Source: Pedosphaera sp. (GTDB lineage Bacteria; Verrucomicrobiota; Verrucomicrobiia; Limisphaerales; Pedosphaeraceae). From it: a stretch of 5,137 nucleotides of DNA. The stretch lies in NCBI GenBank assembly GCA_028293465.1, contig JAQGOT010000538.1, forward strand, positions 1 to 5,137, read 5' to 3'. Below the pieces are notes generated by a model. That model did not search any database. It was given only the letters and a program-made list of their open reading frames with translations, and was not told the DNA's origin. This document shows positions 1 to 5,137 of this stretch, piece by piece (the stretch's first letter is position 1; the number at the start of each line of letters is the position of its first letter). The position numbers were made by a program, and so were the translations under genes.

Positions 1-115
1 AAGAACCCAACCGTGGCGAACGCCATTTTAGGAACAGTTCCCGCGTGATCGAGGGATCGGGTGGGACTTCCTCACCTTCAGACTCTTCACCAAGGGAATC
101 TGCATTGCCATCCAT
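1..115 (-). CDS. Partial hypothetical protein, N-terminal 38 codons only
   Basis: I do not recognise this gene. An ATG at 115-113 opens a frame with no stop up to the window edge. It begins MDGNADSLGEESEGEE, an acidic and probably disordered start, and then turns into a more ordered-looking PSITRELFLKWRSPRLGS. The ATG lies two codons past the thiC stop and in the same frame as thiC. A GAGG that overlaps the thiC stop sits 4 bases upstream and could act as the ribosome binding site, suggesting translational coupling and co-transcription with thiC. No signal peptide or membrane segment is visible. The TRELFLKWRSPR segment vaguely recalls N-termini of uncharacterised Verrucomicrobia proteins, but I cannot verify that. 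Only 115 bases are visible, so a chance open frame is possible. Confidence 0.45.
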   Translation of the reverse strand, partial: MDGNADSLGEESEGEEVPPDPSITRELFLKWRSPRLGS

Positions 116-121
116 GGCACC

Positions 122-2044
122 TCACGCCTTCGCGTAAACCTCCGCACCCTTCTCCACAAACTCCTTCGACTTCTCCGCCATCCCTTTCTTCAACGCCTCT
201 TCCTCGGCAAGCCCCTGCTCCGCCGCATATTTCCGTACATCCTCCGTGATCTTCATCGAGCAGAAATGCGGCCCGCACATCGAACAGAAATGAGCCGCCT
301 TGGCGCCCTCCTGCGGCAGGGTTTCGTCGTGAAATTCGCGGGCGGTCTCGGGGTCGAGGCTCAAATTGAACTGATCTTCCCAGCGGAATTCAAAACGCGA
401 CTTGCTCAACGCGTTGTCGCGGTATTGCGCGCCCGGATGCCCCTTGGCCAGGTCCGCAGCATGGGCGGCGATCTTGTATGCGATGACCCCATCCTTCACA
501 TCCTTCTTGTTCGGCAGGCCGAGATGTTCCTTCGGCGTGACGTAGCAAAGCATCGCGCAGCCATACCAACCGATCATCGCCGCGCCAATCGCGCTCGTGA
601 TGTGATCGTAGCCCGGCGCAATGTCCGTCGTGAGCGGCCCGAGCGTGTAAAACGGCGCTTCGTGGCACCATTCCAGTTGTTTGGTCATGTTCTCCTGGAT
701 CATGTGCATCGGCACGTGGCCGGGGCCTTCGTTCATCACCTGCACGCCATGCTTCCACGCGCGCTCGGTGAGTTCACCCTGCGTCTTCAACTCGGCAAAC
801 TGCGCCTCATCATTCGCGTCCGCGATTGATCCCGGACGCAACCCGTCCCCGATGCTGAAGCTGACATCGTAAGCCGCCATGATCTCGCAAATGTCATCCC
901 AACGCGTGTAGAGAAAACTCTCCTGATGATGCGCCAGGCACCACTTGGCCATGATGCTTCCGCCGCGTGAAACAATGCCCGTCGCCCGCCGCGCGGTCAT
1001 CGGGATATAACGCAGCAACACCCCGGCATGGATCGTGAAGTAATCCACCCCCTGTTCGCATTGTTCGATGAGCGTGTCGCGATAAATCTCCCAGGTCAAA
1101 TCCTCCGCCTTGCCGCCGGTCTTCTCCAGCGCCTGGTAAATCGGCACCGTGCCAATCGGGACCGGTGAGTTGCGCAGGATCCATTCACGCGTGGCATGAA
1201 TGTTCTTCCCTGTCGAAAGATCCATCACCGTGTCCGCGCCCCACTTAGTGGACCAGCGCATCTTCTCCACTTCCTCCTCAATGCTCGAAGCCACGGCCGA
1301 ATTGCCGATGTTGGCATTGATCTTCACCAGGAAATTCCGGCCGATGATCATCGGCTCCAGTTCGGGATGGTTGATGTTGGACGGGATGATGGCCCGGCCT
1401 CGCGCCACTTCATCACGGACAAATTCCGGCGTGATGTGCTTCGGAATGCTCGCGCCCCAAGGCTGCCCCGGATGCTGCTGATTGAGCACCCGGCGGTCGC
1501 CGGACTTGTTCTCCACCATTTCAAAAGCCGCTTCGCGCCCCATGTTTTCCCGGATGGCAATATATTCCATCTCCGCCGTGATGATGCCCTGCTTCGCATA
1601 CCAGAGCTGGCTCACCGGATGACCCGCGCTCGCCCGCAACGGCTGGTGCTTGAGACCGGGAAATTCCAAAAGCCGGTTGCGCTCGGACTGGCTCGCATAC
1701 TCCGCATGGTTTTTGGACAGATAGCCATTGTCCATCGGCTTGATCTCCCGGCCGGCATACTCCGCCACATCCTTCCGGGCGAGAATCCACTTCTCGCGCA
1801 AACGCGGCAAACCCTGCGTCACATCGCCGGCAAAATTCGGATCGCCCCACGGCCCGCTGCAATCATAAACGCGCACCGGCGCGTTCTCCTCGACCTTCCC
1901 GTCGAACCCCTTCGTCTGGCTCTGTTGGATCTCCCGGAACGGCACCTGCACGTCAGGATGGAGTTTGCCTGGGACGTAAACGCGGGTGGAGTTGGGGAGG
2001 CGGTCGCTGCTTTGCGGTTCGAGCGAGTCTTTGGTCGCAATCAT
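122..2044 (-). CDS. thiC: Phosphomethylpyrimidine synthase ThiC (HMP-P synthase)
   Basis: This cytoplasmic radical-SAM enzyme converts 5-aminoimidazole ribotide (AIR) to 4-amino-5-hydroxymethyl-2-methylpyrimidine phosphate, the pyrimidine precursor of thiamine. The protein is 640 residues, a normal bacterial length. The N-terminal ThiC-associated domain is visible from about residue 20 (RVYVPGKLHPDVQVPFREI). It is followed by GIITAEMEYIAIREN (153-167) and the barrel motifs FTIHAGVLLRY (336-346), SRGGSIMAKW (359-368), NEGPGHVPM (438-446), LGPLTTDIAPGYDH (468-481) and TPKEHLGLP (503-511). His443 and His507 are the expected metal-site histidines. The C-terminal CX2CX4C motif (CSMCGPHFC, Cys587/590/595) binds the 4Fe-4S cluster. 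All key residues are present, so the enzyme should be active. The ATG at 2044 is supported by a GAAGGA six bases upstream and by the conserved N-terminus starting soon after it. The gene follows a TPP riboswitch, so high TPP should reduce its expression. A short acidic/lysine-rich tail ends the protein. Confidence 0.98.
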   Translation of the reverse strand: MIATKDSLEPQSSDRLPNSTRVYVPGKLHPDVQVPFREIQQSQTKGFDGKVEENAPVRVYDCSGPWGDPNFAGDVTQGLPRLREKWILARKDVAEYAGREIKPMDNGYLSKNHAEYASQSERNRLLEFPGLKHQPLRASAGHPVSQLWYAKQGIITAEMEYIAIRENMGREAAFEMVENKSGDRRVLNQQHPGQPWGASIPKHITPEFVRDEVARGRAIIPSNINHPELEPMIIGRNFLVKINANIGNSAVASSIEEEVEKMRWSTKWGADTVMDLSTGKNIHATREWILRNSPVPIGTVPIYQALEKTGGKAEDLTWEIYRDTLIEQCEQGVDYFTIHAGVLLRYIPMTARRATGIVSRGGSIMAKWCLAHHQESFLYTRWDDICEIMAAYDVSFSIGDGLRPGSIADANDEAQFAELKTQGELTERAWKHGVQVMNEGPGHVPMHMIQENMTKQLEWCHEAPFYTLGPLTTDIAPGYDHITSAIGAAMIGWYGCAMLCYVTPKEHLGLPNKKDVKDGVIAYKIAAHAADLAKGHPGAQYRDNALSKSRFEFRWEDQFNLSLDPETAREFHDETLPQEGAKAAHFCSMCGPHFCSMKITEDVRKYAAEQGLAEEEALKKGMAEKSKEFVEKGAEVYAKA

Positions 2045-2050
2045 AGTCTG

Positions 2051-2056
2051 TCCTTC
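2051..2056 (-). promoter_or_regulatory. Ribosome binding site of thiC
   Basis: GAAGGA on the minus strand ends 6 bases before the thiC ATG at 2044. It fixes the start codon. It lies just after an AT-rich stretch (TAATTAATTA, 2058-2067) that should be unstructured in the mRNA. The motif is a perfect reverse complement of TCCTTC at 2091-2086 in the same leader, so it can be hidden by pairing. Confidence 0.75.
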
Positions 2057-2085
2057 GTAATTAATTATCGCCGTTGAGGAACCCG

Positions 2086-2093
2086 GAAGGAGG
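2086..2093 (-). promoter_or_regulatory. Candidate anti-Shine-Dalgarno element in the thiC leader
   Basis: Read on the minus strand this segment is CCTCCTTC. It contains CCTCCTT, identical to the anti-Shine-Dalgarno core of 16S rRNA. Its last six bases (TCCTTC) are perfectly complementary to the thiC ribosome binding site GAAGGA at 2056-2051. Its last five (CCTTC) are also complementary to GAAGG at 2116-2112, inside the conserved 3' end of the TPP aptamer. Both pairings cannot form at once, so this is a plausible switching strand of the riboswitch expression platform. The pairings are seen in the sequence; the regulatory role is inferred. The stem is only 6 bp and does not extend with Watson-Crick pairs. 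Confidence 0.4.
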
Positions 2094-2101
2094 CCTATGT
2101 A

Positions 2102-2215
2102 CTAAAGCATCCCTTCGCCAGCATTACCTGGAGCAGGTTCAATGGGTCTGCCACGGTCCCACGCAGCTCTCTGAGCCTTCGTCCCGGGGGGACTGGTCGG
2201 CTCCCCGTCAATTAG
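2102..2215 (-). promoter_or_regulatory. TPP riboswitch (THI element) upstream of thiC
   Basis: The minus strand carries the hallmark 3' half of the TPP aptamer. This is ACCC (2147-2144), then TGAACCTG, a CCAG/CTGG stem (P5) enclosing the loop that contains TAATG, and GCGAAGGGA (2118-2110), close to the canonical GCGTAGGGA. The 5' half has GGGGAGCC (2206-2199) for P2/P3. P3 is GAGCC (2203-2199) paired with GGCTC (2177-2173), capped by a GTCCC/GGGAC stem (2193-2189 with 2185-2181). Segment J3-2 reads AGAGA rather than the usual TGAGA. An extra CTGC...GCAG stem sits between J3-2 and the 3' strand of P2, as in some known family members. P1 looks weak: only CTAA (2215-2212) with TTAG (2105-2102) is obvious, so the outer boundaries are approximate. 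TPP binding is expected to shut down thiC. With no poly-U hairpin downstream, translational control is more likely than attenuation. Confidence 0.93.
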
Positions 2216-2226
2216 GTCCCACAACT

Positions 2227-2253
2227 CTTGATCGGCGGCCCATCGCCGTCAAG
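2227..2253 (-). terminator. Hairpin across the ATPase stop codon, possible weak terminator
   Basis: On the minus strand CTTGA-CGGCG pairs with CGCCG-A-TCAAG. This gives a 10-bp stem with one bulged A (position 2232) and a 6-base loop. The stop codon of the ABC ATPase gene (2251-2249) lies inside the 5' arm. No T-run follows on either strand, so it is not a classical intrinsic terminator. It could mark or protect the 3' end of the transporter mRNA or cause partial termination before the thiC leader. The inverted repeat is a direct observation; its function is inferred. Confidence 0.4.
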
Positions 2254-3592
2254 CACCCCGACTGCCCGCATCGGCCCCTGCTCGCTCCTCCGGCCGCGCG
2301 GCGGGACGATCAAATGCGTAGATCATCTTCCGCGTGCTGCTGTACTTGAACAACTCGGCATACCGCGCCCAGGCGATGATGGTGCGCAACACCCGGTGCG
2401 GCCGTTCGTGCGGATACAAAATCGCCAGTTCGCTGAGCACCACCTCCTCCTCCAGTTCGTGGTTCTCCGATCGCTCCAACATCCGCAGGATCAGCTCAAA
2501 AATGAATATATGCCGCAGTTTGGCGTTCAGCATCTGCTTCCGAGTATTGACGTCCGCCGCGAGAAACTGCCGTCCCTCCGGCGTCAGCAGAACCTTCTGA
2601 CCCGGCGTGATCACCCACCCCAGCAACTCCGCGGCTTTGACAAACAACAGCAGTTGCGTGAATTCCTTATCCACCTGCTTGGCGAGCTCGGACAACTCCA
2701 TCTCGCCCTCGTTCTCCAGGATTTCCAGCAACCCCATCGTGGCCAGCAGCGAGACATTCGGAATTGCCTGGATGACCTGCGGCTGCGGCGCGGCTGCGGC
2801 GTGCACGGTGACCGGCTCATCCGGAATCACCGCCTGGGTGATGATGGCGTGCAGCTTTTGCGTGAGCTTGACGAACTCGGGATGATGCTCGTCCCGCGGG
2901 TAAGCCAGCGGGTTGTCGATGATCGTCCGGATGGTGCCGGGGTTGGAAGCCAGGACCACGATCCGGGTGGCCATGAACACCGCCTCGGCGATGCTGTGCG
3001 TGACCATCAGGATGCTGTTCACCGGCGAACCCTTGTCCATGTAAATATCCACCACCTCGTTCCGGAGCGTCTCGCCGGTCATCACATCGAGCGCGCTGAA
3101 CGGCTCGTCCATGGACAGAATCTCCGGTTCAACCACCAGCGCGCGCGCGATCCCCACCCGCTGCTTCATGCCGCCGGAAAGCTCCCGCGGATATGCGTCC
3201 TCGAACCCCTCCAATCCAACCCGGTCGATTGACCTCCGCACCCGCTTCTCGCGCTCTTCGTCGGCGATGGGCAAATTTTCCAGGCCCATCGCAATGTTCT
3301 GCTGGACCGCCAGCCAGGGATACAGCGCGAAATTCTGGAACACGAGTGCCGCGGAGGGATTAAGCCCCTGCATGGGCGTGCCGCGATAACGGATTTCGCC
3401 CGCCGACGGCTTGAGCAGCCCGATGATGATCCGCAGCAATGTGGACTTCCCGCAGCCGGACGGCCCGAGGATCGCCACCACCTCATGCTCGCGCACCGCC
3501 AGGTTGATGTCGCGGAGAATTTCAATCCGTTTGCCATCGGCCAGCGCGAAGTGGTGGCAGATATGTTTGGCTTCCAGAAGGAGTGCGCCCAT
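2249..3592 (-). CDS. NitT/TauT-type ABC transporter ATPase with C-terminal AAA-associated domain
   Basis: This is the ATP-hydrolysing subunit of an ABC importer, acting on the cytoplasmic face of the inner membrane with the adjacent permease. The 447 residues split into an ATPase domain (about 1-255) and an extension (about 275-430). Visible motifs are Walker A GPSGCGKST (43-51), Q-loop Gln86 in FQNFALYPW, signature LSGGMKQR (138-145), Walker B ILSMDEP with Asp162 and Glu163, D-loop SALD (166-169) and switch His199. The ASNPG...YPRDEHHP stretch (215-238) is typical of nitrate/sulfonate/taurine ATPases (NrtD, SsuB, TauB). At 447 residues it is far longer than the usual roughly 260. The extra part matches the AAA-associated C-terminal domain type and looks like a winged helix (SELAKQV, then LLGWVITPGQKVLLTPEGRQF, 301-343). 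The last 18 residues are low-complexity. The ATG at 3592 lies three bases after the permease stop and lacks a good Shine-Dalgarno, so translational coupling is likely. The substrate cannot be told from sequence. Confidence 0.93.
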   Translation of the reverse strand: MGALLLEAKHICHHFALADGKRIEILRDINLAVREHEVVAILGPSGCGKSTLLRIIIGLLKPSAGEIRYRGTPMQGLNPSAALVFQNFALYPWLAVQQNIAMGLENLPIADEEREKRVRRSIDRVGLEGFEDAYPRELSGGMKQRVGIARALVVEPEILSMDEPFSALDVMTGETLRNEVVDIYMDKGSPVNSILMVTHSIAEAVFMATRIVVLASNPGTIRTIIDNPLAYPRDEHHPEFVKLTQKLHAIITQAVIPDEPVTVHAAAAPQPQVIQAIPNVSLLATMGLLEILENEGEMELSELAKQVDKEFTQLLLFVKAAELLGWVITPGQKVLLTPEGRQFLAADVNTRKQMLNAKLRHIFIFELILRMLERSENHELEEEVVLSELAILYPHERPHRVLRTIIAWARYAELFKYSSTRKMIYAFDRPAARPEERAGADAGSRGA

Positions 3593-3595
3593 AAA

Positions 3596-5137
3596 TCAAG
3601 TATCCATGCCGAAACGGGTTTGCGCCTGGTGTGTCAGCGGTCGCCAGACCAGGCGGTTGACCAGCACCACGGTGAGCGACATGACCCCTACCGCCGCGCC
3701 CAGCAGCGCAAACTGACCATGATCGGTCGCCTGGCTGATCAGTGCGCCCAATCCCACGGTGCTGAGGATCTGGTTCTTATACCGCATATACTCCGCGACA
3801 ATGCTGGCGTTCCACGCCCCGCCCATCGCCGTGATCCAACCGGTGAGCAGCGACGGGAAAATCGCCGGCAAAATCAATTTCTGCCAGCGCCCCCGCAGCG
3901 AGAGCCGCTCCAACCGCGCCACTTCCCAGAGCTCCCGTGGAATGGCAGCCGCTCCCGAGATCACGTTGAAAAGAATATACCACTGCGTGCCCAACAGCAG
4001 AAGGAACACCGACCCAATCCCCAACCCGCCCCCCAGGCTCAACACAATCCCCACCACGATTGGAAAAATCATCGGCGCCGGAAAGCTCGCCACCATCTGT
4101 ATGATCGGCTGCATCGCCCGCGACCAGCGTGGATTGCGTCCGATCATCACCCCCACCGGAATCGTCCAGAGCGAAGCCATCGCCACCGCCGTGATCACCC
4201 GCAGGAACGTCATGCCGGTGCTCGTGAAAATCCGTTTCCACTCCTCCCCGCTCAAAGTTTTCAGCAGCATGAAATACCGGTCCACCGCATAAACCAGTCC
4301 CACCGCCAGCAGCCCGACAATCAGAAATTTCCCCGCTCGCGCCAGTTTACGCAGACCCGCCCTCCGCGGCTTCAACCGCACGGGCTTGCGAGTCAGCGCC
4401 GCTTTCGCCCGCGGCATCGCCCAATTTAACATCCGCTCAAAGCCTTCCCAGAGCGACGACCGGCGGATGCGTTCCCAAAGCCATGATTCCTGCACCCCTC
4501 GGCCGCTGGCATCTTCATCACCAAATTTTTGGGACCACGCCACCACCGGACGCCAGACTAACTGGTCCAGCAACACAATCATGGCCGCCATGGCCACCAC
4601 CCCCAGCACTTGCGCCCCCACCTCCCCCTTCTCAATTGCCAGACTCATGTAAGAACCCAGTCCCGGCAGGCGGAAATCATGATCCCCCAGCACGAACGCC
4701 TCGCTGACCGTAAGAAAAAACCAGCCCCCCGCCATCGAAAGCATGCTGTTCCAGACCAGGCCGGAAGCCGCATAGGAAAGATCGAGCCGCAGGAAGCGCT
4801 GCCACCAGGTGAGCTTGGCCAGGCGCGCCACTTCCTCCAGGTTCCCCGGCACCGACTTGAGCGAGGAATAAAATGAGAAGGTCATGTTCCAGACCTGGCC
4901 CGTGAAGATCATCAACACCGAAGCGATTTCCAACCCAAGGTTCCGGTGCGGAAAGAGATGAACCAGCGCCAACACAAAACCCGGCAGGAAACCCAGCACC
5001 GGAATGCTCTGCAGAATATCAAGCAGGGGAATCATCACCCGCCCTGCGCCTCTCACCCGGGCCGCGACGCAGCCATAAACCATCGTGAAAAAAAAGGAAA
5101 TGATGTAAGCAATCACTCCCCGGGTCAGACTGAACAG
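3596..5137 (-). CDS. ABC transporter permease with two fused membrane domains, N-terminus cut by the window edge
   Basis: This inner-membrane subunit forms the transport channel with the adjacent ATPase. The frame is open to the window edge and continues seven codons beyond the GTG at 5116 (LFSLTRG), with no start-like context there, so the true start lies outside; 513 residues are visible. It holds two BPD-type permease domains in tandem. In the first (about 1-205, counting from the edge), IPLLDILQSIPVLGFLPG and an EAA-type coupling loop EEVARLAKLTWWQRF (101-115) are visible. A basic hydrophilic linker follows (about 206-270). The second (about 270-505) contains a membrane segment, FPAPMIFPIVVGIV and a coupling loop WEVARLERLSLRGRW (404-418) with downstream ILP. 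Each half ends with the same LVWRP motif (about 193-197 and 496-500), which marks an internal duplication. One such chain can replace the usual permease dimer. The family is NitT/TauT-like. The gene is directly upstream of its ATPase, and no binding protein is visible. Confidence 0.93.
   Translation of the reverse strand: MFSLTRGVIAYIISFFFTMVYGCVAARVRGAGRVMIPLLDILQSIPVLGFLPGFVLALVHLFPHRNLGLEIASVLMIFTGQVWNMTFSFYSSLKSVPGNLEEVARLAKLTWWQRFLRLDLSYAASGLVWNSMLSMAGGWFFLTVSEAFVLGDHDFRLPGLGSYMSLAIEKGEVGAQVLGVVAMAAMIVLLDQLVWRPVVAWSQKFGDEDASGRGVQESWLWERIRRSSLWEGFERMLNWAMPRAKAALTRKPVRLKPRRAGLRKLARAGKFLIVGLLAVGLVYAVDRYFMLLKTLSGEEWKRIFTSTGMTFLRVITAVAMASLWTIPVGVMIGRNPRWSRAMQPIIQMVASFPAPMIFPIVVGIVLSLGGGLGIGSVFLLLLGTQWYILFNVISGAAAIPRELWEVARLERLSLRGRWQKLILPAIFPSLLTGWITAMGGAWNASIVAEYMRYKNQILSTVGLGALISQATDHGQFALLGAAVGVMSLTVVLVNRLVWRPLTHQAQTRFGMDT

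Noticed and set aside
14..41. Two small inverted repeats, TGGCG-AA-CGCCA (14-25) and GGAAC-A-GTTCC (31-41), as a possible thiC terminator
   Set aside because: Loops of one or two bases cannot form stable RNA hairpins as drawn, there is no U-run in the direction of transcription, and both lie within the open frame of the downstream partial gene.
1196..2077. Long plus-strand open frame of 293 codons opposite thiC
   Set aside because: It is the antisense shadow of thiC. Its translation is rich in R, H and L with no recognisable motif, whereas the minus-strand frame is an unambiguous ThiC.
2058..2083. GATAAT (minus strand, near 2070-2065) as a -10 box for thiC
   Set aside because: No -35-like sequence is found 16-18 bases upstream, and a start there would bypass the riboswitch. 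The AT-rich stretch is better read as an unstructured spacer before the ribosome binding site.
2086..2105. Strong plus-strand Shine-Dalgarno (AAGGAGG) with an ATG four bases later
   Set aside because: The frame is ATG TAC TAA, only two codons. The motif is the complement of the CCTCCTT element in the thiC leader.
2228..3232. Plus-strand open frame of 334 codons opposite the ABC ATPase
   Set aside because: It is complementary to an ATPase with all motifs intact. The product is H/Q/R-rich with no domain, as expected of an antisense frame in GC-rich DNA, and it would start inside the thiC leader and the ATPase stop region.
3485..4429. Plus-strand open frame of 314 codons opposite the permease and ATPase start
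   Set aside because: The translation is low-complexity (R, H, P, Q) and spans the junction of two well-supported minus-strand genes. It is a shadow frame.
1..5137. CRISPR arrays, tRNA or rRNA genes, insertion sequences, phage or defence genes
   Set aside because: No spaced direct repeats, cloverleaf-like sequence, transposase motifs or terminal inverted repeats were seen. The window is filled by compact metabolic and transport genes on one strand.

Overview
The window is a moderately GC-rich bacterial stretch in which every supported gene lies on the minus strand, so transcription runs from position 5137 towards 1. Gene order 5'->3' is: a double-domain ABC permease (cut by the window edge), its ATPase, a TPP riboswitch leader, thiC, and the first codons of an unidentified gene cut by the other edge. 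There is no 16S, tRNA or marker protein to place the organism. The flavour of the ThiC and transporter proteins, and of the small downstream fragment, fits Verrucomicrobiota or a related soil or freshwater group, but this is an impression and not a demonstration.

5137-3596 and 3592-2249 form a tight transporter pair with 3 bases between stop and start. It is of the NitT/TauT type (nitrate/sulfonate/taurine/bicarbonate-like importers). The permease carries two inner-membrane transport domains in one chain. The ATPase carries a C-terminal 'AAA-associated' extension that looks like a winged helix. No substrate-binding protein is in the window, so the substrate is unknown.

2248-2045 is a 204-base non-coding leader. 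It holds a hairpin spanning the ATPase stop codon, a clear TPP (THI-box) aptamer, a CCTCCTT element matching the 16S anti-Shine-Dalgarno sequence, and the thiC ribosome binding site. No U-tract terminator is visible after the aptamer, so control of translation start is the simplest reading.

2044-122 is a complete ThiC, the radical-SAM enzyme that makes the HMP phosphate half of thiamine. Its product pathway leads to TPP, which the upstream riboswitch senses, closing a feedback loop. 115-1 is the start of a further reading frame that begins two codons after the thiC stop, in the same frame.

Most of this is recognisable biology. The points worth checking are the non-canonical J3-2 segment of the riboswitch, its inferred pairing switch, the winged-helix-like tail on the ATPase, and whether the transporter next to thiC has anything to do with thiamine precursors.
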